Part shown: piece by piece, positions 28,100-37,548 of the stretch
How the letters are laid out: each line of letters opens with the position of its first letter
How positions within the stretch are numbered: position 1 is the stretch's first letter
Origin: Paracoccaceae bacterium
GTDB taxonomy: Bacteria; Pseudomonadota; Alphaproteobacteria; Rhodobacterales; Rhodobacteraceae
Assembly (NCBI GenBank): GCA_027489355.1
Contig: JAIXZY010000028.1
Span: 1 to 64,000 of the forward strand
DNA: 64,000 bases
Direction of reading: 5' to 3'
The notes under the pieces: generated by a model
Database searches by the model: none
What the model was told of the DNA's origin: nothing
Seen by the model: only the letters and a program-made list of their open reading frames with translations
Program-made: the position numbers and the translations under genes

Positions 28100-28702
28100 T
28101 CAGAGACCGGCGGCGACGGCTTCCCAGTTGACCAGCTTTTCCAGGAAGTTCGTCAGGTAGGCCGGGCGCTTGTTGCGGAAGTCGATGTAATAGCTGTGCT
28201 CCCACACGTCGCAGCCGAGGAGAGCGGTCTGCCCAAAGCAGAGCGGGTTCACGCCATTCTCGGTCTTGGTCACCTTGAGCGAGCCGTCCTTGTCCTTCAC
28301 GAGCCACGCCCAGCCCGAGCCGAACTGGCCCGCACCAGCGGCGGCGAAGTCGTCCTTGAACTTCTGGACCGAGCCGAAGCTGTCGGTCAGCGCCTTTTCC
28401 AGCGCGCCCGGCATCTTCTTGTTCTCGCCCGGGGCCATCCAGGTCCAGAACATGTTGTGGTTCCAGTGCTGGGAGGCGTTGTTGAAGATGCCGTTCTGCG
28501 CCACGGCGCCGGCCTGGTAGGTGCCTTTGACGATCTCTTCGAGGGATTTGTTCTCCCACTCGGTGCCGGCGATCAGCTTGTTGCCGTTGTCGACATAGGC
28601 CTTGTGGTGGAGGTCGTGGTGATACTCCAGCGTTTCCTTGGACATGCCAAGCGAGGCCAGCGCGTCGTGGGCGTAGGGAAGATCGGGAAGGGTAAAGGCC
28701 AT
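28100..28702 (-). CDS. sodB: Superoxide dismutase, Fe/Mn family
   Basis: 200 residues. Seen: FTLPDLPYAHDALASLG, metal ligands in HHDLHHKAYVDN, QHWNHNMFW and DVWEHSYYIDF, and GAGQFGSGWAWLV. Converts superoxide to peroxide and oxygen in the cytoplasm. A clear AGGAG site precedes the ATG. Metal preference (Fe or Mn) is not decided here. Confidence 0.95.
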   Translation of the reverse strand: MAFTLPDLPYAHDALASLGMSKETLEYHHDLHHKAYVDNGNKLIAGTEWENKSLEEIVKGTYQAGAVAQNGIFNNASQHWNHNMFWTWMAPGENKKMPGALEKALTDSFGSVQKFKDDFAAAGAGQFGSGWAWLVKDKDGSLKVTKTENGVNPLCFGQTALLGCDVWEHSYYIDFRNKRPAYLTNFLEKLVNWEAVAAGL

Positions 28703-28820
28703 GAGCGTACTCCTGTTGATTGCTTGGCACGAATAAGAGGGCTCGGCGCGGGAAGGTCAAGGCCATCCGGCAGCAAGAAAACCCGGCGCGTGGGTTCGGG
28801 TTCCCGGCCCCGGTCGCCCC

Positions 28821-29228
28821 TCAGACGGGTTTGCAGCGGCCGCGGCCCTGAAAGACGTCCGAAAAGTCGCCGCCAGGGATTGCGCGCAGCTGCACGGTCT
28901 GTTCGTCCCTGAAATACGCGGCGCGGAACTGCATATTTGCAGTCTGGCCGGTGCTGTTCGTCACCAGAAGTTTCCAGGTGAGGACAAGCTTTTGGGCCGT
29001 GTCCTCGGAGACCGTGGCGGCCATCGGCTGTTCGTCGTTGAAGTAAAGGATCAGCCCGTCCGAGACGATGGCCCGTCCGGAACCGGGGTCGTGCTGAAAG
29101 ATATAGAGATCCGTGATGTAGCCGCCACCGGCATTGGTCCGGGGAATGCTGCATTCCAGGGTAAGGGCTTGGGATGCAGAGGGAAAGGCCAGGATCAACG
29201 CAGAAAGGCAAAGGCAGCGAAGAAGCAT
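28821..29228 (-). CDS. Hypothetical secreted protein
   Basis: 135 residues from the ATG at 29228 (a TTG five codons earlier is possible). Signal peptide MLLRCLCLSALILAFPSASQA, then a compact beta-rich-looking domain with two cysteines (LECSIPRT and the terminal GRCKPV) that may form a disulphide. I do not recognise the family. It stands alone between sodB and the sarcosine oxidase genes. Confidence 0.65.
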   Translation of the reverse strand: MLLRCLCLSALILAFPSASQALTLECSIPRTNAGGGYITDLYIFQHDPGSGRAIVSDGLILYFNDEQPMAATVSEDTAQKLVLTWKLLVTNSTGQTANMQFRAAYFRDEQTVQLRAIPGGDFSDVFQGRGRCKPV

Positions 29229-29322
29229 TACTGTCACTGGCAAGGGCTGGGTGCCTATTCATGCAGGGCCACGACGGCCCGTCAAGCGGGCCGTCGTCGG
29301 GGACCTTTGCCGGGCGACCGGT

Positions 29323-29868
29323 CTAGAGCTCGCTTCCCGGCTGGGCGGAATGGGTCAGAAGGCCCATCACGTAAGCGGCGACCGAGCGGAAGCAGACCAG
29401 CGTGAAGCCGCCGTCCTGCGCCCACATCGCTGCCGCAACCTGCGCGGCGCGGGTGCGGCGAAGCTCGCCGGGTTCGAGCTTGTCGAAGTCCACGGGTGAC
29501 AGCTTGCGCAGCACGTCCGCGGCCTTGTCGCCCTCGACCCGGAAGACCGCGCGGGCGTCCGAGACGTCGACGGCAAGGTGGTGTTCCCCCTTGAGGTCAT
29601 TGGCCAGCGAGGCGAGCGAGGCGGCGACCTCGGCGTAGGGGACGATCAGGAGGTATTCGTCCGGGCTCATCCAGCCGCAGGCGCGGTCGCCGTTGACCTC
29701 GATCCGCCGTGTTGCGGGCAGCTTGGTGCCGGTGACGGCCTTTACGGCCTTGTCCAGCGCCTTCACGCCCTTGGCGCGCAGCGTGATCATGCCGAGGGGG
29801 CCGATCTCGCGGATGGAGGCGAATCCCTGGAAGCTGGCGCCGTTCAGCGCACTGACTGGCTCAGACAT
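29323..29868 (-). CDS. soxG: Sarcosine oxidase gamma subunit
   Basis: 181 residues from MSEPVSALNG; GGGGAGAAG upstream supports this over the ATG-like codon five residues earlier. Seen: a GcvT-like fold with RACGWMSPDEYLLI and the C-terminal AAMWAQDGGFTLVCFRSVAAY. It is the smallest catalytic-complex subunit after delta. The start overlaps the end of soxA by eight bases. Confidence 0.92.
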   Translation of the reverse strand: MSEPVSALNGASFQGFASIREIGPLGMITLRAKGVKALDKAVKAVTGTKLPATRRIEVNGDRACGWMSPDEYLLIVPYAEVAASLASLANDLKGEHHLAVDVSDARAVFRVEGDKAADVLRKLSPVDFDKLEPGELRRTRAAQVAAAMWAQDGGFTLVCFRSVAAYVMGLLTHSAQPGSEL

Positions 29869-32779
29869 TCTGCTTCTCCCCATCCTTGTCGAAGAACACC
29901 GTGTCGCGGACGCGGGCCTTAACGGTGCCGCCGGCGGCGGTGTTGAACTCCACGATCTCGCCCATGCGGGAGGGGCCGTGCTTCAGAAGGCCCATCGCGA
30001 TGCCGCGCTTGAGCGTGGGCGAGTAGTAGGTGGACGTGACGCGGCCCTGCACGTTGCGTTGGCCGTTGGCGTTGACCCCGTCGGCGATGATGTAGCTGCC
30101 GTCCGGGATGACCGAGCCGTCGAGCGTGTCGAAGCCCACGAGCTTCCAGCGGTCGGGGCTGGCAAGGAAGGTACGCTCCTGCCCGCGCTTGCCGAGGTAG
30201 TCCGCCTTCTTCTTCGAGATCGCCCAGTCGAGGCCGAGGTCCTGGGGGATGACGGTCCCGTCGGTTTCGTCCCCGATCATGATGAAGCCCTTCTCGGCCC
30301 GCATGATGTGGAGACATTCCGTGCCGTAGGGCATCGCGCCAAGGGCCTTTCCGGCCTGAGTGCAGGCCTTCCAGAAGGCAGCGCCGTGGCTGGCGGGGAC
30401 GGCGATTTCGTAGCTGAGTTCACCCGAGAAGCTGATCCGGTAGACCCGAACCGGGAAGCCCGCGAGCGTGCCGTCGGACCATTGCATGAACGGAAGCGCT
30501 TCTTTGGAAACATCCATGCCACCCAATACCTGCAGGAGTTTCCGGGCGTTCGGGCCGACGACAGCCACTTGCGCGTACTGTTCCGTGACGTTGGCGGTGT
30601 AGACCTTCCAGTCCCACCATTCGCACTGGAGCCAGTCTTCCATCCAGGCGTGGATGCGGTCGGCGCCGCCGGAGGTGGTGTGGCAAAGCCAGGTGTCCTC
30701 GTCGATCCGGGCGACGACGCCGTCGTCCGAGAGGAAGCCCTGTTCGTTGCACATCAGCCCATAACGGCACTTGCCGATGGGCAGCGTGGACATGACGCCG
30801 GTGTAGAGCATGTCGAGGAACTTGCCCGCGTCGGGGCCCTTGACGATGATCTTGCCAAGGGTCGAGGCGTCGAGGAGGCCGAGGTTCTGGCGGGTGTTCA
30901 GCACCTCGCGGTGGACGGCCTGTTCATGCGTCTCGCCAGCGCGCGGGAAGCAGTAGGGGCGGCGCCAGAGGCCGACGGGTTCGAAATAGGCCCCGGCGGC
31001 TTCGTGCTGGGCGTGCATCGGGGTCATGCGCAGGGGCTGGAAGATTTCCCCGCGCGATTCCCCGGCCAGCGCACCGATGGTCACGGGCGTGTAGGGCGGG
31101 CGGAAGGTGGTGGTGCCGACCTGGGGGATTTCCGAGCCAAGGCTGTCGGCCAGGATCGCCAAGCCGTTGATGTTCGACAGTTTCCCCTGGTCGGTCGCCA
31201 TGCCAAGCGTGGTGTAGCGCTTGGTGTGTTCGACCGAGACATAGCCCTCGCGGCTGGCGAGTTGCACGTCACTGACCTTCACGTCGTTCTGGTAGTCGAG
31301 CCACATCTTGCTGCGCAGCTGGATCGGCGCGCCTTGCGGCATGACCCAGACGGGCGGGATCGCCTTCGGGCTGCCGGTGAGGTCGAGGTCCCCGGCTGCG
31401 GAGCCGACGACTTCCACCATCGCGCTGCCGTCATGGTTCAGCGGCGGGCGCTTGGGGTCGGGGATGAAGGCCGAGATCGTCTCGTCCCAGGTCAGCTTGC
31501 CGCCGCAATGGCTCCACAGGTGGACGACGGGCGACCAGCCGCCGGACATGGCGACGGCCTCGCAGGCGATTTCTTCCTGGACGGCCCCTTCGCCCGCTTG
31601 CGCGCAGACGGCGACGCCGGTCACGCGCTTGCCTCCCTTGACCTTGGCGATGGCCTTGCCGGTCAGGACGCGGATCCCGGCGGCGCGGGCAGCCTCGGGC
31701 AGCGGGCCGGTGGCGGCGCCGCGGGCGTCGAGGATGGCGGGGACGTCAAGGCCCGCGGCCTTCAGCGCCAGTGCGGTCTGGTAGGCGCTGTCATTGTTGG
31801 TGACGACGACGGTGCGGTCGCCGGGCGAGACGGCATAGTTCACGACATAATCGCGGACGGCCGAAGCCAGCATGACGCCGGGGATGTCGTTTCCAGCAAA
31901 GGAGAGCGGGCGTTCGATGGCGCCTGTCGCGGTGACAATCTTGCCGGTGCGGATGCGCCAGAGGCGGTGCTTCGGGCGGCCATCGCCGGGGGTGTGGTCG
32001 GAGACCCGTTCGTCAGCGAGGACATAGCCGTGGTCATAGACCCCGAAACCGCAGGTGCGGGTGCGGATCGTGACGTTGTCGCGGGCGGCAAGGTCGGATT
32101 CCATCGCGGAAATCCAGGCCTCGACCGGCTGGCCGTCGACCTCGGTCTGGTCCACGGGCGCGCGGCCGCCGATGACGGGGGCCTGCTCCAGCAGGATCAC
32201 GCGGCTGCCCGCATCTGCGGCGGCCTTCGCGGCCTTCAGGCCTGCGACCCCTGCCCCGATCACCAGCACGTCGCAGAAGGCATAGGCCTGCTCATATCGG
32301 TCGGCATCGCTCTCGGTCGGGGCCTTGCCCAGACCGGCGGCGCGGCGGATGAAGGGCTCGAACAGGTGCTTCCACGCCGGGCGCGGGTGGATGAAGGTCT
32401 TGTAGTAGAAGCCCGCGGGCATGAAGCGCGCGGCATAGTTGTTGACCACGCCCACGTCGAAGTCGAGCGAGGGCCAATGGTTCTGCGAGGTCGCTTGCAG
32501 CCCGTCGAAGAGCTCGGTCGTGGTGGTGCGCTGGTTCGGTTCCAGCCGGCCGCCGGACCCCAGGTTCACCAGAGCATTCGGCTCTTCCGGCCCCGAGGCG
32601 ACGATGCCGCGGGGGCGGTGGTACTTGAAGCTGCGGCCGACCAGCACCTGGTCGTTGGCCAGAAGGCCCGCGGCCAGGGTGTCGCCCTGGAAGCCCTTGA
32701 GGCGCTTGCCGTTGAAGGAGAATTCGACGGGCGCAGTCCGGTTGATCAGACGGCCGCCCCTGGCGAGACGCGTGCTCAT
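29861..32779 (-). CDS. soxA: Sarcosine oxidase alpha subunit
   Basis: 972 residues, usual for the heterotetrameric enzyme. N-terminal ferredoxin-like module (PVEFSFNGKRLKGFQGDTLAAGLLAND), NAD-binding Rossmann VLVIGAGVAGLKAAKAAADAG near 175, and a C-terminal GcvT-type folate domain with RVYRISFSGELSYEIAVP. The complex demethylates sarcosine to glycine, passing formaldehyde equivalents to tetrahydrofolate. Both glycine and methylene-THF feed serine hydroxymethyltransferase. It overlaps soxD by four bases. Confidence 0.95.
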   Translation of the reverse strand: MSTRLARGGRLINRTAPVEFSFNGKRLKGFQGDTLAAGLLANDQVLVGRSFKYHRPRGIVASGPEEPNALVNLGSGGRLEPNQRTTTTELFDGLQATSQNHWPSLDFDVGVVNNYAARFMPAGFYYKTFIHPRPAWKHLFEPFIRRAAGLGKAPTESDADRYEQAYAFCDVLVIGAGVAGLKAAKAAADAGSRVILLEQAPVIGGRAPVDQTEVDGQPVEAWISAMESDLAARDNVTIRTRTCGFGVYDHGYVLADERVSDHTPGDGRPKHRLWRIRTGKIVTATGAIERPLSFAGNDIPGVMLASAVRDYVVNYAVSPGDRTVVVTNNDSAYQTALALKAAGLDVPAILDARGAATGPLPEAARAAGIRVLTGKAIAKVKGGKRVTGVAVCAQAGEGAVQEEIACEAVAMSGGWSPVVHLWSHCGGKLTWDETISAFIPDPKRPPLNHDGSAMVEVVGSAAGDLDLTGSPKAIPPVWVMPQGAPIQLRSKMWLDYQNDVKVSDVQLASREGYVSVEHTKRYTTLGMATDQGKLSNINGLAILADSLGSEIPQVGTTTFRPPYTPVTIGALAGESRGEIFQPLRMTPMHAQHEAAGAYFEPVGLWRRPYCFPRAGETHEQAVHREVLNTRQNLGLLDASTLGKIIVKGPDAGKFLDMLYTGVMSTLPIGKCRYGLMCNEQGFLSDDGVVARIDEDTWLCHTTSGGADRIHAWMEDWLQCEWWDWKVYTANVTEQYAQVAVVGPNARKLLQVLGGMDVSKEALPFMQWSDGTLAGFPVRVYRISFSGELSYEIAVPASHGAAFWKACTQAGKALGAMPYGTECLHIMRAEKGFIMIGDETDGTVIPQDLGLDWAISKKKADYLGKRGQERTFLASPDRWKLVGFDTLDGSVIPDGSYIIADGVNANGQRNVQGRVTSTYYSPTLKRGIAMGLLKHGPSRMGEIVEFNTAAGGTVKARVRDTVFFDKDGEKQNV

Positions 32780-33099
32780 TTGTAGCCCTTCCAGTCAGGC
32801 CGGCGGGCCTGGATCTTCGCAATGATGTCGGCGGGGGGTTCGGAGACCTGCGCGGGATAGGTCCCGAACACCTCGAGCGTGGCGGTGCAGCGGGCGGCCA
32901 GGAACCACTTGCCGCAGCCATAGGTATGCCGCCAGCGTTCGAAATGGACGCCCTTGGGGTTCTTCCGGGCGAACATGTAGGCCTCGAACTCCTCGGGACT
33001 GGAGCCGGGGCCGAAACGCTTCAGATGCGCCTCGTAGCCGGGGCTAAGCTCGGTCTCTTCGGCCTTCACGCCGCAGTAGGGGCATTCAAGGATCAGCAT
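32776..33099 (-). CDS. soxD: Sarcosine oxidase delta subunit
   Basis: 107 residues from MLILECPYCG; the longer frame to 33153 lacks a supported start. The zinc-binding cysteines are visible in CPYCG, YGCGKWF and AARC. RRPDWKGYK is the typical C-terminus. It follows the FkbM-like gene by 25 bases. Confidence 0.94.
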   Translation of the reverse strand: MLILECPYCGVKAEETELSPGYEAHLKRFGPGSSPEEFEAYMFARKNPKGVHFERWRHTYGCGKWFLAARCTATLEVFGTYPAQVSEPPADIIAKIQARRPDWKGYK

Positions 33100-33124
33100 G
33101 AGGGTCTTCCCAATTCTGGCGGGG

Positions 33125-33880
33125 TCATTCGTCGTCCTCCTGCGGGGCGCCAAGGCCCTTCTGGAAGAAGGTCAGCAGGTCTTCGAGCGGGACTGAGAGC
33201 CGCGCGGGGGCGAGGCCCACCAGCCAGCCCGCGACGCGGAAGGGCAGAAGTCCGGCCGCCGTCAGCGCGGCGATGCAGGTCTCGTCGCTGGCGGTACCGG
33301 GGGTGGCGTGAACGAGGACCAGGCTGGGGTCCAGTGCGGCAAGCGAGAAGCCCTGCAGCACCTGGGCTTCATGCCCGCCGGCGTTGATCGCGACCAGCTG
33401 GACCCGGTCGATGCCGAGCTCGGTCAGGACCGTTTCCATGCGCAGGAAGGGGACTTCGGTGCTGATGACGTCCTCGTCCGGCGTACCGGGCTGGGCAATC
33501 CGATCGCGGGTCAGAGACGCACGACCACGAGGCAGGCGGCGGTTGCGGACCTCGGCATCGGGCGAAAGAGAGTGCAGGTGCAGGCTGGCGGCAACGTCGG
33601 AGATGCCAAGGTTCAGCACTGCCACGCGGTCGCTGTCGGCGTGCAGCGCGTCAAGCTGGGCAAAACTCGCCGGATGCGGCTCGATCAGGAGGCCCGACCA
33701 GCCGTCATTGCGGATGCGCTGCAGAAGCGGAAGTCCGGTTTCGCCGTTTCCTGCGCCGACTTGCAGGACGAAGACGCGTCCCTTGTGCCGGTCGTGCAGC
33801 CCGTTCAGCAGCATCGCCAGGATCGGGGCATTCAGCTTGTTCGGACGCTTGGGAATGAAGGGACCGAGGTCGCGGATCAT
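33125..33880 (-). CDS. FkbM-type methyltransferase-like protein inside the sox operon
   Basis: 251 residues. The central domain resembles FkbM SAM-dependent methyltransferases: VFVLQVGAGNGETGLPLLQRIRN (motif I-like, VGAGNG), WSGLLIEPHPASFAQLDA (acidic ribose-binding position), and RVQLVAINAGGHEAQVLQGF (motif IV-like, where typical FkbM has KIDVEG). Ile-Asn-Ala replaces the usual KID, so activity is uncertain. It sits on the same strand between the membrane protein at 33941 and soxD, interrupting the soxB-soxD order usual elsewhere. A role in methyl metabolism is tempting but unproven. Confidence 0.7.
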   Translation of the reverse strand: MIRDLGPFIPKRPNKLNAPILAMLLNGLHDRHKGRVFVLQVGAGNGETGLPLLQRIRNDGWSGLLIEPHPASFAQLDALHADSDRVAVLNLGISDVAASLHLHSLSPDAEVRNRRLPRGRASLTRDRIAQPGTPDEDVISTEVPFLRMETVLTELGIDRVQLVAINAGGHEAQVLQGFSLAALDPSLVLVHATPGTASDETCIAALTAAGLLPFRVAGWLVGLAPARLSVPLEDLLTFFQKGLGAPQEDDE

Positions 33881-33940
33881 GGCCGCACCCCGGTCGATGG
33901 AATGGCGCGCGTCGCGGGACGCGCGCCGGTTGCGTATGCC

Positions 33941-34276
33941 TTAGGGGTTGGTCGCCGGTTCAGCCGGGGCAGGCTCGGCCGGAGCGGTCTCGACCGGCTC
34001 GGCCGGGGCGGCCGGCTCGGCTGCAGGTTCGTCCGCGTCGATGGTGACGTTGGTCGTGGTGTCCGCAGGTTCGGCCGCCGGCTCGACGGTGACATTGGTG
34101 GTGTCGGCCGCGGGTTCGGTCGAGACGACCGACGGGCCGTCGCCGCCGAACACCAGCCACAGGATGAACCCGACCGCGACGACAAGGCCGCCGACGATGA
34201 GCGCCATGCTCGCGCCGGAGGATTCGGTCGTGCGGGTTTCGCGGACGTAGGTCTTGTAGTTTTCGTTGTCGGCCAT
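33941..34276 (-). CDS. Small single-pass membrane protein, Pro/Ala/Glu-rich tail
   Basis: 111 residues from MADNENYKTYVRET; GGAG lies eight bases before this ATG. One membrane helix (SMALIVGGLVVAVGFILWLVFGG, about 23-45) then an acidic low-complexity tail with the imperfect repeats DTTNVTVEPAAEPA and DTTTNVTIDADEPAAEPA. Function not recognised. It lies 61 bases upstream of the FkbM-like gene and 103 after soxB on the same strand. Confidence 0.7.
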   Translation of the reverse strand: MADNENYKTYVRETRTTESSGASMALIVGGLVVAVGFILWLVFGGDGPSVVSTEPAADTTNVTVEPAAEPADTTTNVTIDADEPAAEPAAPAEPVETAPAEPAPAEPATNP

Positions 34277-34349
34277 TGGAATGTCTCCATGCGATGTTGA
34301 ATTGGCATGGAAACGCGGCCTTCGGACGGGAGGTTCCGCCCGGCTGTCA

Positions 34350-34371
34350 GATCGGCAGCGATTTGCCGATC
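34350..34371 (-). terminator. Hairpin after soxB
   Basis: GATCGGCA / TGCCGATC, perfect 8-bp stem with a 6-base loop, starting nine bases after the soxB stop. No T-run follows, so it may act as an attenuator or an mRNA-end stabiliser rather than a full terminator. Confidence 0.5.
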
Positions 34372-34379
34372 GGGGTGCA

Positions 34380-35627
34380 TCAGTGGGCCACCCCGGCGGC
34401 GACGGATTCGTCGATGAACTGGCCTTCCTTGAAGCGCCACATGCTGAATTCCGCCGCGAGCGGGCCGGGTTCGCCCTTGGCCATGAGCTCCGCCATCGCC
34501 CAGCCCGAGCCGGGGATGGCCTTGAACCCGCCGGTGCCCCAGCCGCAGTTGATGAAGCAGTTGCCAAGCGGCGTCTTGGAAATCAGCGGCGAGCGGTCGC
34601 CGGTCATGTCGACGATCCCGCCCCATTGGCGCAGCATCTTGAGCCGGCTGATCATCGGGAAGGTCTCGACCAGCGCGCGGAGGGTTTCCTCGATGTGGTG
34701 GAAGCTGCCGCGCTGGGTGTAGTTGTTGAACCCGTCGGTGCCGCCGCCGATCACCATCTCCCCTTTGTCGGATTGCGACATGTAGCCGTGGACCGTGTTG
34801 GCCATGACGACCACGTCCATGCAGGGCTTGATCGGTTCCGAGACAAGGGCCTGCAGCGCCACCGCCTCGATCGGCAGGCGGAAGCCCGCCATCTCGGCCA
34901 GCTGGCCCGAGTGGCCGGCGACGACCATGCCGAGCTTCTTGCAGCCGATGAAGCCTTTGGTGGTGTCGATGCCGGTCACATTGCCGTTTTCCGACCGGAC
35001 GCCCTTAACTTCGCAGTTCTGGATGATGTGCATCCCCATCGCCGAGCAGGCGCGGGCATAGCCCCAGGCGACGGCGTCGTGGCGGGCGGTGCCGCCGCGG
35101 GCCTGGTAAAGCGCGCCGAGGATCGGGTAGCGCGGGCCGTCGATGTTGATGATCGGGACCAGTTCCTTGACGCGCTGGGGCGAGATCCATTCGGTCTGCA
35201 CGCCCTGCAGCGCGTTCGCATGGACCGTGCGCAGGTAGCCGCGGACCTCGTGATGGGTCTGTCCCAGCATCAGCAGGCCGCGCGGGGAGAACATGACGTT
35301 GTAGTTCAGGTCCTGGCTCAGCGTCTCGTACAGGCTCCGGGCCTTTTCGTAGATCGCGGCCGAGGGGTCCTGCAGGTAGTTCGAGCGGATGATCGTTGTG
35401 TTGCGGCCCGTGTTGCCGCCGCCGAGCCAGCCCTTCTCGATCACCGCGACATTGGTGATGCCGTAATTCTTGCCCAGGTAGTAGGCGGTCGCCAGACCGT
35501 GGCCCCCTGCCCCCACGATAATCGCGTCGTAGGACGCCTTCGGCTCGGGCGAGGCCCAGGCGCGTTCCCAGCCCATGTGGTAGCGGGCGGCTTCTCGGGC
35601 GATGGCAAAGACCGAATAACGCTTCAT
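34380..35627 (-). CDS. soxB: Sarcosine oxidase beta subunit
   Basis: 415 residues. FAD-binding dinucleotide fold DAIIVGAGGHGLATAYYLGKNYG near 33-55, NTGRNTTIIRSNY (covalent-flavin region typical of the beta subunit), and C-terminal FINCGWGTGGFKAIPGSG. First gene of the minus-strand sox set; ccmI is divergent across 232 bases in which I see no strong operator-like repeat. Confidence 0.95.
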   Translation of the reverse strand: MKRYSVFAIAREAARYHMGWERAWASPEPKASYDAIIVGAGGHGLATAYYLGKNYGITNVAVIEKGWLGGGNTGRNTTIIRSNYLQDPSAAIYEKARSLYETLSQDLNYNVMFSPRGLLMLGQTHHEVRGYLRTVHANALQGVQTEWISPQRVKELVPIINIDGPRYPILGALYQARGGTARHDAVAWGYARACSAMGMHIIQNCEVKGVRSENGNVTGIDTTKGFIGCKKLGMVVAGHSGQLAEMAGFRLPIEAVALQALVSEPIKPCMDVVVMANTVHGYMSQSDKGEMVIGGGTDGFNNYTQRGSFHHIEETLRALVETFPMISRLKMLRQWGGIVDMTGDRSPLISKTPLGNCFINCGWGTGGFKAIPGSGWAMAELMAKGEPGPLAAEFSMWRFKEGQFIDESVAAGVAH

Positions 35628-35859
35628 CGGGGCCTCATGTCGGACGGACTGCGCCGGGAGAATCCGGCACTGTTTTCTTGGATCGGAAGCGGGTTATAGC
35701 CGCACCCCGCTGCGTCACAATCGGGAAAAATGCGACATTCGCTTCCCGCGCACCGATGCGAGGCGAAGGCGGGCGCGGGATGCGGCCGAATGCCTCTTTC
35801 TGCGGCGCGCCGAAAACACTATGTCGGGGCCGGATGCGCGCGTGGAGAGACGGCGGGCC

Positions 35860-37062
35860 ATGACGGACGGATTATTCTGGGCAGTGGCCGCGGGACTTGC
35901 GGTGGTGGTCGCTCTGGTGCTGATCGGCGCGCTGCGCCGCGTGCCGGGCGATGGGTCCTCGGCCGATGGCTCCAGGGCCGACCTGGCCATCTATCGCGAC
36001 CAGCTGGCCGAGGTGGACCGCGACCTTGCGCGTGGCACGATCGGGCCCGACGAGGCAGCCCGGCTGCGGGCCGAGGTCGGCAAGCGGGTGATCGAGGCCG
36101 ACCGGGCGCATCGGGCCACCACAGGGTCCGGGGGAAAGAGTTCTACCTGGGCCGTCGTCGCCTTGGTGCTTGCGCTGGTGGTACCGGGGGGGCTTGCGGC
36201 CTATTGGAGGCTGGGGGCCCCGGGCTATCCCGACATGGCGCTTGCGGCACGGATCGCGGACCTTGACGCAGGCATCGCCAACCGCCCCGGTCAGGAGGCC
36301 GAGCTGGAGAAGCTGGGCCAGCCGCGTGATGCGGCGCTGGATGCCACATTGGCGACGGAACTGGCCGCCATCCGCGATCCGCAGGCCCTGCGGGAGCGGT
36401 TCCGGCAACATTTCGAGGCCGGAGAGATGCAGGCCGCCGTCCGGGTGCAGGAGCGGCTGCTGGCCGTCGAGGGGGATGCCGCGGCGTCCGCCGATCATGC
36501 CAACCTGGCGCTTGCCCTCGTGGCCGAGGCGCAGGGCTATGTGTCGCCCGAGGCCGAGACGGAACTGAAATCGGCTCTGCAGCGCGACATGAGCAACGAA
36601 CTGGCACGCTATCTGGTGGGCGAGATGTTCCTCCAGGGCGGCCGCTATGACCAGGCCTTCCGCTTCTGGCGCCCCCTGGCCGAGGAGGGCGATCCCGCCG
36701 CCCCCTGGAACGCGTCGATCCGGGAGCGCATTGCCCAGGTGGCCGAGCTTGCGGGCGTGCGCTATGCCGCTCCGGCCGCAGGGCCCGGCCCGACCGCCGA
36801 CGACATCGCGGCGGCCGGGGAAATGACGCCGGAGGACCGGCAGGCGATGATCGAGGGGATGGTCGCGCAGCTGTCCGACCGGCTGGCGACCGAGGGCGGC
36901 GATGTCGAGGACTGGAACCGGCTGATCCGCTCGCTGGCGGTGCTGGAACGGCTGCCGGAGGCGCAGAAGATCTACGACGAGGCCAAGGCGAAGTTCGAGG
37001 GCCAGCCGGCAGAGCTGTCCTTCCTGCGGCTTGCGGCGGTGGAAACGGGGCTGAACCCGTGA
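35860..37062 (+). CDS. ccmI: c-type cytochrome biogenesis protein CcmI (CycH)
   Basis: 400 residues from the ATG at 35860 ([17 protein letters not shown]); an ATG 13 codons earlier gives an unlikely charged leader. Two membrane helices (about 4-24 and 92-112) flank a cytoplasmic loop with [21 protein letters not shown], the CcmI signature. The periplasmic C-terminal part has TPR helices that bind apocytochrome c during haem ligation. Overlaps yqgF by four bases (GTGA). Confidence 0.92.
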   Translation: MTDGLFWAVAAGLAVVVALVLIGALRRVPGDGSSADGSRADLAIYRDQLAEVDRDLARGTIGPDEAARLRAEVGKRVIEADRAHRATTGSGGKSSTWAVVALVLALVVPGGLAAYWRLGAPGYPDMALAARIADLDAGIANRPGQEAELEKLGQPRDAALDATLATELAAIRDPQALRERFRQHFEAGEMQAAVRVQERLLAVEGDAAASADHANLALALVAEAQGYVSPEAETELKSALQRDMSNELARYLVGEMFLQGGRYDQAFRFWRPLAEEGDPAAPWNASIRERIAQVAELAGVRYAAPAAGPGPTADDIAAAGEMTPEDRQAMIEGMVAQLSDRLATEGGDVEDWNRLIRSLAVLERLPEAQKIYDEAKAKFEGQPAELSFLRLAAVETGLNP

Positions 37063-37532
37063 TCTGCGCCACGATCGAGGAGTTTCTGGCCGCCCTGCCC
37101 CCGAACCGTGCGGTTGCCGGTCTGGATCTGGGCGACAAGACCATCGGCGTCGCCCTGTCGGACCTGCGGCGCCAGGTGGCCACCCCGATCGAGGTGATCC
37201 GTCGCGAGAAGTTCACCCTGGATGCGGCAAGGCTTCTTGCGCTGCTGGAGGCGCGGGGCGCGGCTGGGATCGTGCTGGGATTGCCCCTGAACATGGATGG
37301 CTCCATCGGCCCCCGCGTGCAGGCAACCCAGGCCTTTGCGCGGAACCTGGAGAAGCTGACCGCGCTGCCCATCTGCTATTGGGACGAGCGTCTGTCGACG
37401 GTTGCGGCAGAAAGGGCGCTTCTTGAGGCGGATACGTCGAGAAAGCGTCGCAAAGAGGTGATCGATCAGGTGGCCGCGGGCTATATCCTGCAAGGCGCGC
37501 TGGACCGGATGGCGCGTCTTGCCAGCAACTGA
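37059..37532 (+). CDS. yqgF: Putative pre-16S rRNA nuclease / Holliday junction resolvase-like YqgF
   Basis: 157 residues from a GTG start overlapping the ccmI stop. RNase H-fold motifs: [30 protein letters not shown] and [17 protein letters not shown]. It belongs to the YqgF/RuvX family acting in 16S rRNA 5' maturation. Confidence 0.93.
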   Translation: MICATIEEFLAALPPNRAVAGLDLGDKTIGVALSDLRRQVATPIEVIRREKFTLDAARLLALLEARGAAGIVLGLPLNMDGSIGPRVQATQAFARNLEKLTALPICYWDERLSTVAAERALLEADTSRKRRKEVIDQVAAGYILQGALDRMARLASN

Positions 37533-37548
37533 CGGTGAGGATGACAGA

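Noticed and set aside
29693..32785. 1030-codon open frame on the plus strand opposite soxA
   Set aside because: Antisense shadow of soxA; composition typical of reverse-frame translation.
34277..34379. Possible frameshifted gene between soxB and the small membrane protein
   Set aside because: The longer frame to 34567 is the alternate frame of soxB; the region itself holds only a ribosome site and a hairpin.
35628..35859. Riboswitch or small RNA in the soxB/ccmI divergent region
   Set aside because: No extended pairing or conserved-looking core could be found by eye in the 232 bases.
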